Origin: Heterohyrax brucei
Taxonomy: Eukaryota > Chordata > Mammalia > Hyracoidea > Procaviidae
DNA: 64,000 nt
Assembly (NCBI GenBank): GCA_028571685.1
Contig: CM053143.1
Coordinates: 140,898,829 to 140,962,828 of the forward strand
Reading direction: 5' to 3'
Below are positions 53,699 through 63,357 of the stretch, piece after piece. The translations under genes and the position numbers were made by a program. Below the pieces are notes generated by a model. The model searched no databases. It was not told where the DNA came from and saw only the letters and a program-made list of their open reading frames with translations. Position 1 is the stretch's first letter. Each line of letters starts with the position of its first letter.

Positions 53699-56600
53699 CT
53701 GAAAGAGAGGTGTGATGGCGTGGTGAGCACAGAGTGCCACAAAGGGCCGTGGTGTGGTTACACGGTGAATTCAAAAGAGCCCGTCACAGTATTGCCAATT
53801 ACAAGCCATAAACAAGTTATATCCTCACACACTTCAGTCTTCTTGACAATATGTTGATCCAGCTGCAGAGAGGTGGAATAAATAACAGTGTGGCTCACCA
53901 CACTCAAGTGGAAAATTGACCTGCAGAGAACTCCATGCAGAGAGACTTTGTAGTTGCACAAAATGGGAAATTAACTGGCTAGACAGTAAGTCTGGGGAAG
54001 TAAAGATAGGAGCTGGAAGCATTTAAACCTGGATAACTGCCCAGTTCAAGAAGGGGGGAAAAAGGCCCACTAGCACAGCTCTTTTGTCTATCAAGTAACT
54101 TTCCGAGACATAAAGGTGATTCCAAGTACTGGAGACTATAACTTGATGTTTGATTTTTAACAATGGATACATTTATTTTTCTGTAACTGATGCAACAGTT
54201 TTAGAAACTGTAGTGTCACAGTGACTCAAAGTCTGGGACTAGAGTTTCAGTTCATAACTATGCAAACACATGCCCAATGGACCATACTCCTACCCTGTGT
54301 GAGGAGAAACTATGCTTTTCTACAGGCTTTCTGCATATGTCTACACAGAACCTTCAAACAGAACCTACAAACAGAACCTTCACCCCCTCCCCGAAAAGGA
54401 GGACTTTCCAAAGACATATATGTAAAACTGACCTTTTTAGCCATAAAATGAAAACCTTGCCAGCTTCCAGTGTATTTGGTTTGGCCTTTCCTAACCGGTT
54501 ACATCCTCCTTAGGGGAAGATTTAAATCCTTTAGCAAAACCTCCCAAATTAACCATTGACTATGAATGACCAGCAGCCAGATGTAGTCAAAGTGTCAGAC
54601 AACATGCAGAAGTCTAAATTTGACTTCCCTAAAGTCTGTTCCCTTCTTAGACACAAGATAACTTTGACAACAATTGAACAATTCCACAGCCATGCACATC
54701 CCAAACCCACCCCCTGCCTCCCCAAGCATATGTCTTAAAAGAGGTTCTCACCTGAATACCCGGTGTGTCTTGAACCTGAATTGCCAGGGTTTCACCCTCT
54801 ATTTGGACTTGTCTGGTATAGAGATTACCTATGAAGGCAAAGGAAAAAGAAGATTGTTTCTTCCTTTTTGCTTAATTTTTAAAATATTTTGGTTCTTTTA
54901 AGTTATAGAGAAAATACAGACTGCACCAGAGGCACCAAAATATAATTTGTTTCTATTTCATGTATCTCAGATTTTTTAAAAACTGCATTGTTTTTAACCC
55001 CATGATAGTGGATTTATGAAAACCACAGTAAAGTTTGCAAATTTTGAATCTTGCTTTGTTTTTAAATGGAACTTCCATGTTTAAAGTATTTCCTTGACGC
55101 ACATTTTCTTGCTCAACATGTGTGGGATTTCTATTTTAGCTCTTTATCACTCTTTGACCTAAATTTATATTTTAGCCATTAGACACAATGGCTCAGTGGG
55201 CAAAGACTGTTTGTAAATGCAGAGCCAACATTGATAAATAGAATAAAAAACTGACATAATGCTAGCCAAATCCACATCAAAGCAGACAATGGCGATGTCT
55301 TTTCTGGGGACGGCTTATATAAAATCCACCCACTGTCCTCAGATCAATTCCAACTCATGCAGTCCTGCAGGACACAACAGAGCTCCCCCCATTGGGTTTC
55401 TCAGACTGTAATCATGGACTGCGACACCTTTCTCCCTCTGTGCTCAGAGGTGGATTCCTACCACTGACCTTTTGCTTAGCAGCCAAGCACTTTACAAACA
55501 CTGCATGACAAGGGCTCCCTATGGCTTACATAGCTCATTCCAAATAATCTCCTGTAAGTGTGGCATGTGATCAGAGAAGTGCAACAATTTGCTAACAGAG
55601 CATAGGTAGATAGGCCTCTAAGCCTCCCCAGTAGCTACTCCTAACCACAAGGATCTGACATACCCACCCTCACATTTATCCAGAAACTCTCTGCCTAAAA
55701 GTCTACCACCTAGCTATTTTTTCTTTGTTAAGAGAAGTTGAGGTTTACAACTGCTGTCCTTTGGCCTTTGCTTTGAAGAGGTCACCTCTGAAATGCAGCA
55801 GCCAGCAAAGGGGGGGGGGGCTGGCCATCTTTTTTTTTATGACTTTTGCAGGAGTGTTTTGGAGGGAGAGGCCCTTGAGCGTACAAAGGGTACTTCCAAC
55901 TGAGGTCCCTACAGTTAAAACACACCAAGGGGAATACTTTCAGGCACTTGATAAAATGATGAATAGGCTGGGAAAGAAACAAGGCCAGAAGTCAGTTAAT
56001 GGGGAGTGGGAAGGCATGAGGGGTATGCAAAATTGAAAGTTGGCCAGATCCTGATGCTCAGATTGTCACTTGGAAGGAACCTGCCTGGGAGGCACTGAAA
56101 AATGGGAACAGCAGTACCATCCAAGCTGGTAACATTTCCTGCCAGTACATTTCCTCACCTGCATTTCTTTCATAGTCTCCGATGAATCGTTTGGTGAGGA
56201 ACCGCACCACCAGAGCTGTAGGTTAAAGAGAAACCGAAAAGGGCGATGAAATCCAGCACAATAAATGAGACTGGTGTCTACCCCACCCCCAGCCTGGAAA
56301 ACAGTCTCACAGAGAAAGCCACGGAGGGACACCAAGGGAAATAGCTACTCTGCAGCTAATTGACCCTCCTTGCAGAGACAAGGAGGAGGGGGCTGGAAGG
56401 CACCGCGACTTACGGCTGTGTCCAGCTGCAAGGGTCGTTTGGCCCACCCCTTTGTCTGAGCAACACCTAAGCCCTTCGGTAGACAAATGTCTTTCCTAAC
56501 CCTAGAGACCTCTAGGAGTGGTTTCGTGCACAGACGCACCTCTCTGTGCCAGGCACTGCCAGAGGCTCAGAAACAACAAAGTTCGGAACCCAGTTGTGCC

Positions 56601-56975
56601 AGCGGTGCGGTGAAAAGTTGCAAGGCCATTCTGGATCCCAGTACCCTCATCCGTAGAAAGCAGAGGTTGCCCTCCCCGAGCGGCAGAGGACTTAGAGGAA
56701 ACGGTCCAGCTGCAGCTCTCACCCTCCCCTACACGCCTCGTTTACCCGTAACTCGCACTGGGAGTCTCGCCCACGGGGCGAGAACCAGCCCCGTGGAGGC
56801 GCAGGTTCTCGCCAGAGCAGGAGGACTCACCGGTCTTGCCCACGCCGCTGGCACCCACCACGGCGATCTTCACGAGGCGGCGGCCCGCGGCCCCCAGGCA
56901 GCAGTCAGCGGCGGCAGCGGCGCTGCTCGGGGCGGGGTACTCGGCGATGGTGCACATGTTCTGAATAAGGCGCAT
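53228..56975 (-). CDS. RASL11B: RASL11B, atypical Ras-like small GTPase, complete CDS in four exons
   Basis: The CDS joins 56975-56831, 56215-56159, 54828-54752 and 53698-53228 on the minus strand (145+57+77+471 nt) and encodes 249 residues; human RASL11B has 248. The product is a Ras-superfamily GTP-binding protein. The G1/P-loop GASGVGKT is at about residues 41-48, a DTPGIQ motif replaces the Ras DTAGQE at about 88-93, and G4 NKAD lies in [15 protein letters not shown]. There is no C-terminal CAAX box (it ends KVRTVTSV), so the protein is probably not prenylated and is cytosolic or nuclear. The C-terminal tail is basic ([26 protein letters not shown]). The first ATG gives the known [16 protein letters not shown] start with G at -3. 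One extra Ala/Ser-rich residue near position 17-23 explains the length difference from human. The role is little known; TGF-beta and mesendoderm links have been reported for the family. Confidence 0.96.
53699..54165. other. RASL11B intron 3, first unique part
   Basis: No repeat or exon recognised between the exon 4 acceptor and the duplicated block. Confidence 0.5.
54166..54409. repeat. Duplicated block, copy B (RASL11B intron 3)
   Basis: This is the partner of 52477-52711, located about 340 nt past the exon 3 donor. It contains a small internal repeat of aacctwcaaacag near 54350-54380 that copy A lacks. Homology fades abruptly at both edges. Confidence 0.75.
54752..54828 (-). CDS. RASL11B: RASL11B coding exon 3 (switch II region)
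   Basis: The 77-nt exon has an acceptor ending ccttcatag and donor gtgagaacct. It reads [19 protein letters not shown] then QDTPGIQ. The DTPG replaces Ras DTAG, and the residue equivalent to Ras Gln61 is not Gln, a family feature that predicts weak intrinsic hydrolysis. It ends at a codon boundary. Confidence 0.95.
54829..55321. other. RASL11B intron 2, AT-rich part
   Basis: No element recognised. Confidence 0.5.
55322..55520 (-). mobile_element. AfroSINE in RASL11B intron 2
   Basis: 'cctcagatcaattccaactc' to 'ctgcatgacaagggctccct'. Same strand as the gene. Confidence 0.85.
55521..56158. other. RASL11B intron 2, right part
   Basis: An 11-nt G-run lies at 55810-55820. Nothing else recognised. 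Confidence 0.5.
56159..56215 (-). CDS. RASL11B: RASL11B coding exon 2 (switch I region)
   Basis: This 57-nt exon follows acceptor ctttaacctacag and precedes donor gtgaggaaat. It completes codon 49 (Ala) and reads [19 protein letters not shown], then the first base of a Gly codon. It corresponds to helix alpha-1 and the switch I side of the GTPase fold. Splice phases match exons 1 and 3. Confidence 0.95.
56216..56830. other. RASL11B intron 1
   Basis: About 615 bp, becoming CpG-rich toward exon 1. No repeat seen. Confidence 0.6.
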
Positions 56976-57670
56976 CCCCGCTCCGACCAGGGCTGCAGCG
57001 TTCCAGACGCAGGTGTGGGGAGGGAAGTGGCTCGCGCTGGGCGGGAGCGACAGGGAGGACTGAGCCGGACACTTGCAGTCAAAAGCAGCACAGAGCGCGC
57101 GGCAACACGGTTTACTTCGCCTCACACTCGGGGACGGAGTTCGCAATGGGCTGCGCGCGCTGTTTTCTCCCCAGTCGGCCCCGCCCCCTAGTCCCTCCGC
57201 CAATCCCGAGGCTCCCTGCGCGTGGCCCCGCCCCCGGCGCCTATCGGCGCGCGCGGCGTCCTAGGGGCGCCCGGAGCCAGTGCGGGGCCCCGTGAGGCGC
57301 GGGGAAAATGGGGCAGTGGCTGGGGGCGCAACGTGCTGGCGAGAGCTCACCGTACAGCCAATGGCGGGCGTCGCTCGGGGGGCCTGCTGTGCAGGCACGG
57401 GGCAGAGGCGGTGGCTGCCGGGTTGAGGCGCCTCGGGCTGGGCCGAAGGAAGAGCCCTCTCCCGCGCGCGGGGCCAGCGTTGTTTGGTCTCTGCCGGCTC
57501 GTTCGGGCGGACGCTGTGCGACTGATCACTCTGGCCTGCCAAGAGCGATTCTCCGGCATCTCGTGCTCCCGGGCTCCTGTCCCAACCGCCCAGGCCAGGG
57601 CTCTCAGTGTACCCCGGGTGGGGGGGAACCTGAGGGTCTCGGGGCTGTCAGCGCCCGGGCGTGCCGCTCC
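56735..57670. promoter_or_regulatory. RASL11B: CpG-island promoter of RASL11B
   Basis: Dense CpG, high G+C sequence covers exon 1 and about 700 bp upstream. For the minus-strand gene it contains GC boxes (ccccgccccc at 57179-57188 and 57226-57235) and reverse CCAAT boxes (ccaat at 57200-57204 and 57358-57362). There is no TATA box near the presumed start at about 57.1-57.2 kb, so dispersed initiation is likely. Long reading frames on both strands here reflect base composition, not genes. An antisense divergent transcript would be usual for such an island but is not visible. Confidence 0.85.
56831..56975 (-). CDS. RASL11B: RASL11B coding exon 1 (start codon, P-loop)
   Basis: The ATG is at 56975-56973, and the exon codes for residues 1-48 plus the first base of codon 49. 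It ends GVGKT then G, followed by the donor gtgagtcctc. It holds a variable Ser/Ala run (SSAAAAA) and the G1 loop. The exon is very CpG-rich, lying inside the promoter island. The reading frame stays open upstream to about 57203, but only a TTG is available there, so the recognised ATG is preferred. Confidence 0.95.
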
Positions 57671-57879
57671 TGTCACCAGATTTGTTCCTGCCTCCTTAGT
57701 TTGGAGCTTGTGATTGTATTGTCTTGAGAGCATCCAGGTTAGCATCCCAGACGACAGATTTGGGTACAATTGAATCATTACAAAGTCCCCGCCCCCACTC
57801 CCGTGAAGTGTGACTTTGACTTTGGGACAAGGTAATGTCACCTAGTTTGATCTAATAGATTCTCGGGCTCTGGCAAGCT

Positions 57880-58005
57880 CACGTGAACGCACGTTCGGTG
57901 GGTCGCATGTACAGCACACTCAGAGCCGCAGCAAGAAGTATTTATAGAGCACACTCCCTAGCGCCTCTCACACGGTCGCCGCTCCGCCAAGAGCTGCGAC
58001 GTCAG
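57880..58005. promoter_or_regulatory. Upstream cluster: E-box, TATA-like and CRE-like motifs
   Basis: About 0.9-1.0 kb upstream of the RASL11B start, still moderately CpG-rich, lie CACGTG (57880-57885), TATTTATAG (57939-57947) and GACGTCA (57998-58004). No repeat is recognised here. It could be an alternative promoter or an enhancer; motif matches alone are weak evidence. Confidence 0.4.
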
Positions 58006-58714
58006 CGATAGCGGCTCCATTTGGAGGCAGGAACCCTAAAGGACCGCAATTGAGTCACTGGTCATCAGGAAGGCACAATTAGGTATGTGGGAAGATGTTG
58101 GGCCTACACTGAAAAATACCAAAATATTAATTCAACAAATATTCTGTCTCAGCGAAGTGAATCTTCAATGGCAGGTTTGATTGCAAAAGGCCCTCTCCAG
58201 AAACTCTTTGACCACCTCCTCACTTCCATCCCATCACCCTCTCCTCCTCCCAACTGTGGGCCCCTAAATATTCCAGAGGCTTTGATTCTGTGGGGATATG
58301 TCTGCGGCTTTGTATCTGCACCAACATTAGAGGTTAATGTGTAAAATAAGCAAATTTCTTTTTCTACACAAGTCAGGCATCTAGTTTGTCGTTGTCCACC
58401 TCCGTTGAATCTGCAGAATATTTGACAGAATTTATGATGCTGACCCAGTGCAGACTCTAAGATGAATCCTCTTCAGGGATTTGCAGGAATTCACAGGAAA
58501 TTCTTTTTAAAGCAATCTCAAGCTGCCTTGGTAGCAGTTCTTCTAGGATGGCTAACACCTTAGCGATAAATATAATAAAAGCTTGGCTTACAGGGAGGTC
58601 AGTAGGACAAAATAAGTTGAGCTATTTGAGTCAGAAGGAAAAAGAGCATTTCCAGTGTGTACCACACCTCTCTGAATGCCGTCAATCAAACTTGAAGTTT
58701 GTTGTGTTATAAAA
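58006..58714. other. Upstream intergenic sequence
   Basis: No gene or element recognised. Confidence 0.5.
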
Positions 58715-58850
58715 TCAAACTTTTGGGTGCCATCAAGTTAGTTCCAACTTATAGCAGCCCTCTGTACAACAGAACAAAACTCTGTCCGGTCCTGCGCCAT
58801 CCCCACAATCATTGCTATGCTTAAGCCCATTGTGGCAGCCACTAAGTCAA
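58715..58850 (-). mobile_element. RTE 3' end
   Basis: 'gggtgccatcaagttagttc', 'tgtacaacagaacaaaactc' and 'gcttaagcccattgtggcag'. Confidence 0.85.
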
Positions 58851-59511
58851 AAGTCAAACTCAGCAAGTCTGTAATTACAGGTAACTGTGTGCTTTTTAAC
58901 CCAACACTCTCCCCGTCAAATGCCTTCAGTTCTATCATGCTTACATGGTAAAGTAATTATGCACTCTAAAATATTTGTTTAGACTGCTTTATACACACAC
59001 ACATGCAGACACACAGACATATACAAGACAAAAATTAAGGGAAATTTAGCTTTTGGAGCTTGATTTCTGTTACCAGGAGCCTGTAGCAAACCTATGATTT
59101 TCCTGTCTGAAACACAAAGGCTGAGTTTGGTATTCCTATTTTAGGTCTAAAATGCTCTGGCTGTGCTTTAAAGAACACAGGAAAGAAAAAAAAAAAATAG
59201 ATGGAGGAAAGAAAAGAGAGCTATTCAGATTCCAGACATTTAGCAAATGGCCCTAGCCCCAACCCACTGCCCTTCAGACGATGACTCTGAAAGTGACCTC
59301 CTTTTGGAAATACTTGGAATTAATTTTTTTAAAAAAGCAGGGGCTGGGAGGGTCAAGGAAGGGGAATTAATATATATTGAGGACTTTTCTTTCTTTAATT
59401 CAGGCTGTGGGCTGGGGGTTTTGCACAGATAATCTCATTTTATCCTTTCAACAGTTCAGTGAGGTACGTATTATTATTAATTCCAGCTGTAGTTATTTTT
59501 TGATACTTAAT
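58851..59511. other. Intergenic sequence
   Basis: Short (ca)n near 58993. No gene recognised. Confidence 0.5.
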
Positions 59512-59523
59512 ATACCATCCCAG

Positions 59524-59693
59524 AGAAACCCTGGTGGCATAGTGGTTAAGTGCTATGTCTGCTAACCTCAAGGCCAGCAGTTCAAATCCAACAGACACTC
59601 CTTGGAAACTGTATGTAGCAGTTCTACTCTGTCCTATACGGTCACTATGAATTGTAATAGACTCAGTGGCACTGGGTTTGGTTTGTTTTGGTT
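59524..59693 (+). mobile_element. AfroSINE with target duplication
   Basis: Flanked by ATACCATCCCAG (59512-59523) and ACACCATCTCAG (59694-59705). 'agaaaccctggtggcatagt' to 'cagtggcactgggtttggtt'. Confidence 0.93.
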
Positions 59694-59705
59694 ACACCAT
59701 CTCAG

Positions 59706-60589
59706 GCTTTAGTCGCATGGTTCTTTGGGTTGACTAGGCTCAGCTGGGTGATTCTCAGTTAGGGCCTCTCAGAAGATTGCAGTCAGATAGCATCTGGGCT
59801 GCCTGAAGCCATCTGAAGATAAAGCTGGGCTGGAAGTCCAAGACGGCTTAACACATCTGTATTTATTCTGGAGTGGGTGGAGCCACTGGAGCTAGCTAAG
59901 TATCTCTGTCTCCATCTGGCCTCTCCTTTGGCTTCCTCACAGCATGGCAGCTGGCTTCCTGTGGCATGAACATTCTAAGGCAGGAAGTGGAAGCTGCCAG
60001 TCTCTTAAAGTCTGTGGATGGAAGTTGACATAGCATCACTTCTGCTGTATCCTGTTGGTTAAGCAATCACAAGGGCCCAGAGCCGGGGGGGGGGGGGGGG
60101 CACAGAGAGGGGAAGACACAGATACCACCTTTAGATGAGAATAATGTTAAAGAATTTGTGGCCATCTTTAACTCACCACACTCCCGTTTTACAAAGAAAA
60201 AAACTTTCAGGGAGATTAAAAAATTCCTCCAAGTTCACATAGGCTGTAGGGGCCAGAGCCAAAATCTGAAAAAGATCAGTAATATTTAAAATAGCCAAAG
60301 TGATCAAAATGAGATGGCATCTTATGATGCAGTGTTACAGAGTGGTTTAAACTGCTCTCTCTTCTTTATTTTTTGTTTTTCATCAAGTTAAAAGAGGCCA
60401 GAATGGGAGGGGGTAAAACATGAAGGGCTTGGGAAGGAAAGAAAAAAAATCTTTTGCCAAGTTTTGATTTTGCTTCAGTACCTAGCGTTTCCATCACGTC
60501 CTTTGATCTTCAGAGCTGATCTTTGATCTCAGAACTTTCAGAGACAATCCAGTCTGTGGAGTCCTTAGGATACCAGAATATTAATTCAA
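59706..60589. other. Intergenic sequence, probable old repeat on the left, G16 run
   Basis: 59706-60190 has the feel of an old interspersed repeat ('ggcttcctcacagcatggca', 'tagcatcacttctgctgtat') that I cannot name. A run of 16 G is at 60085-60100. Confidence 0.4.
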
Positions 60590-60745
60590 CAAATATTTAT
60601 ACCCAGAGAGCAACAGACATTTTAGGCCCTGTGCTGGGTCCTGGTTCAACTCAGACAAACAATATCGACTTAGCCCTTGCCGTCATCACCCTCACATTTT
60701 GTGCAGAAGACAGAGAAGTGAACAAGCAATTTCAGTGCAATACGA
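60590..60745 (+). mobile_element. Old interspersed repeat
   Basis: 'ttcaacaaatatttataccc' and 'ggccctgtgctgggtcctgg'. Same kind as 30295-30520. Confidence 0.45.
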
Positions 60746-60785
60746 GAGGTGCTTCGTTGGGGAAAATGCAGAAGCCATGGAACAT

Positions 60786-60990
60786 AGAAGCCCTAGTGGC
60801 ACAATGGTTAACTGCTCACATGCTAAGTGAAAGGTCGGCAGTTTGAACTCACCCATTGACTCTTCAGGAGAGAGATCTAGTGATTTGCTCCCATAGAGAT
60901 TACAGCCTAGAAAACCTAGGGGGCGGTTCTGTGTCATACGGAGTCACTATGAGTCAAAAATCAGGTAGACAACATGTAATAGCAACAACA
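60786..60990 (+). mobile_element. AfroSINE
   Basis: 'agaagccctagtggcacaat' to 'atcaggtagacaacatgtaa'. Confidence 0.85.
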
Positions 60991-61327
60991 AAAGAGCACT
61001 AAAACCAGATTGTGGAGTTTCCTGACAGAAGTGAAAAATATGTATGCTGTGTACATGTGTGTATGTATATGTGTACATTGCATGGGTACCCACGTGTGTG
61101 TGAGTATGAGAGAGTACGTCAAGTGTGAGGAAGGTGGCTGAGGTGGGTTTGTTTGCAGAGGAAACGGCATTTGCCAGTAGACAGTGGACTCTGTATGAGA
61201 AAAATGAGTGAATGAATGCCAAGTCATCAAATTGAAGGAATGAAGTCAGGGCACAGAGATTCACTCCCGATGAGTGGACAGACATAAGAGCACTGGCGAT
61301 TTCTAAGTTATGGTACACATAATGATG

Positions 61328-61495
61328 CAACAGCAACAACAGCAAAACCATGGCATCGAATTGATTCCGATTCATAGCAACTCCACATGACAGAGCAGAA
61401 CTGCCCAGAGTTTCCAGTGAATGCCGGGTGGATTTGAACTGCCAACCTTCTGGTTAGCAGCCATAGCTCCTAAGTACTAAACCGCCAAGGTTTCC
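61328..61495 (-). mobile_element. AfroSINE with target duplication
   Basis: Flanked by TAATGATG at 61320-61327 and 61496-61503. 'catcgaattgattccgattc' to 'taaaccgccaaggtttcc'. Confidence 0.92.
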
Positions 61496-61619
61496 TAATG
61501 ATGTAATAACTCCCCCAAATTGCTGTGGTCCTCCTTTCCTCTGTGGAGAGCATGACCCATGGAAGTGAAATGAGCTTCCTTCTGATCCATGCCCTGCAAT
61601 TTGCTCCCACATTGGCCCC

Positions 61620-61660
61620 CACTGAGTTGCTATGAGTCGAAATCGACTCAATGGCACTGG
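61620..61660 (+). mobile_element. Short AfroSINE tail fragment
   Basis: About 40 nt only: 'gttgctatgagtcgaaatcg', then actcaatggcactggg. Only ctga is shared by both flanks. Confidence 0.75.
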
Positions 61661-62153
61661 GCTGATTTGCCATAGTCTGGCCCTGGAAACATCTACTATA
61701 TTTTACTTGCTCCATTATTTTAGTAAGAGCATTATAATTTTCCTTGGGAACTCCCCTTCCCCACTCTATGCTGCTCAGGTGGTGATGGGGAGATCCTAAC
61801 CCCTAGTTCCAGGGGTCAGTGGGCCAGAAAAATCCCTCCATTATAGTTTTGCCAGAGCTAGCAGGAAACAGGTCCTTCATTTGCACTGGAATTAATCAGC
61901 AGGTAGACAGTGAGCGTGGCTCCCGGTAGCCATTTTGGCCACCGTATAAGGGAGGCTTCCTAAGAAAGAAGCCAACCCAGAATGAAGTACAGTTGACAGG
62001 CAGAGAGACATCTTCTCCAACTCTGCATTCAACCACACCTGAAAATCCAGTTTTACTGCTGGAAATCCCCAGGTATAAGAGCCAATGCATTCACTTTACA
62101 GATTGTGATGATTTGAAGTGAATCTTTATTGCTTATTCTGAGCGAGTGCTTAC
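61661..62153. other. Intergenic sequence
   Basis: No element or gene recognised. Confidence 0.5.
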
Positions 62154-62186
62154 ACATCCTGTTGAGTGGGTTGTACTCTTTGCCTG

Positions 62187-62687
62187 TGTTTTAGTCAGCT
62201 AGGGCTGCTCTAACAGAAATACCACAGAGTGGATGGCTTTAACAAAGAAAGATTTATTCTTACACAGTCCGGTAGGTTGCAAGTCCATATTCAGGGTGTC
62301 CGCTCCAGGGAAAGACTTTCCCCTTGACGGCTCTGGAGGAAAGTCCGGTATTGCCTCAGTCATTGTCCAGAGAGTGTCCTAACGCAAGAACCTCTGGTCT
62401 GAACGACGTGCTCTGCTCCCGGTGCTGCTTGCTTGACGGTAGCGAGGTTCTCAAATTGTCCTTGGTTCTTTTTCCTCTTATTCCTTGCAAGCTAAAAGCA
62501 TTAAGGGTGGGGCAAGCCATACTCCAGGGAAACGTCCCCCATAGCAGGAATTCACAGCCCCACCCTAATCCTTTAACATACAGGTTAGCAAAACCACACA
62601 ATGGAGGACAGTCCCAAGATACTGGGAACCATATCCCAGCCACGTGGCTGCACACATTTTTGGGGGGACACAATTCAAACCATGACA
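62187..62687 (-). mobile_element. MaLR-type LTR, copy 1
   Basis: TGTTTTAGTCAGC to ...CCATGACA, with gcctg and tcctg as flanking 5-mers. The T-rich 'agatttattcttacac' is the reversed poly(A) signal region. Confidence 0.88.
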
Positions 62688-62760
62688 TCCTGTATCCCAC
62701 TAAGACTGACTCCTAGCACCAGCAACCCTCCTCATTCAGACCTTTGAAAGTCAGCCACTC

Positions 62761-63257
62761 TACAGAAATACTACGGAGTGGATGGCTTTAACAAAGGACA
62801 ATTTATTCTTACACAGTCCGGTAGGCTACAAGTCCAACTTCACGATATCCACTCCAGGGAACGGCTTTCCCCCTTGTCTCTGGAGGAAAGTCCGATATTA
62901 TGTCAGTCTTTGTCCAGGGAGCCTCTTGGCACAGGAACTTCAGGTCTGAAGGATGCACTCTTCTCTGGGTGCTGCTTTCTTGATGATGTGAGGTTCCCAA
63001 TTCTCTCCTTGCTTCTTTTTCCTTTTATCTCTTGCAGGATGAAAGAATTAAGTGTGGGGCAAGCCATACTCCAGAGAAACTCCCTTTACAGTGGAGCAGG
63101 AAGGTAATCCTGTGAAGGAATTTCCAGTCCCACCCTAATCCTTTAACATACAGCAGAGGAAAATCACAAAATGGAGGATAATCACAAAATTTTGGGAATC
63201 ATGGCCCAGGCAAATGGCTACACATATTTTGGGGGGGACACAGTTCAATCCATGACA
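62761..63257 (-). mobile_element. MaLR-type LTR, copy 2, one end clipped
   Basis: About 80% like copy 1 by eye. It starts abruptly at 'tacagaaatactacggagtg', lacking the first about 25 bp, and ends CCATGACA. Confidence 0.88.
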
Positions 63258-63357
63258 CATCCTGTTGGGTGGGTTGTGGTCTTTGCCTGTATCCCTCTAA
63301 AACTGACTCCTGGCACCAGCAACACTCCCATTCAGACCTTTGAAAGTCAGCCACTCT

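Larger units (their letters stand above)
62154..63356. repeat. Duplicated flank containing two LTR copies
   Basis: Segment A (about 34 bp, 'acatcctgttgRgtgggttg...') is at 62154 and 63257. Segment B ('actgactcctRgcaccagca...gtcagccactc') is at 62705-62760 and 63303-63356. The order is A1-LTR1-B1-LTR2-A2-B2. Confidence 0.85.

Noticed and set aside
56487-57191. Plus-strand open frame of 234 codons opposite RASL11B exon 1
   Set aside because: It lies in the CpG island, is antisense to a known coding exon, and its Ala/Gly/Arg-rich composition is what high G+C produces.
56976-57203. In-frame N-terminal extension of RASL11B by about 76 codons
   Set aside because: The frame is open, but the only upstream start is TTG and the recognised MRLIQNM start is the family one.
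57222-57841. Overlapping long frames on both strands upstream of RASL11B
   Set aside because: Compositional artefacts of the CpG island. A divergent non-coding transcript is possible but not shown.
62187-63257. A provirus with paired LTRs
   Set aside because: The two LTRs point the same way, but the 73 bp between them is duplicated flank with no internal retroviral sequence.
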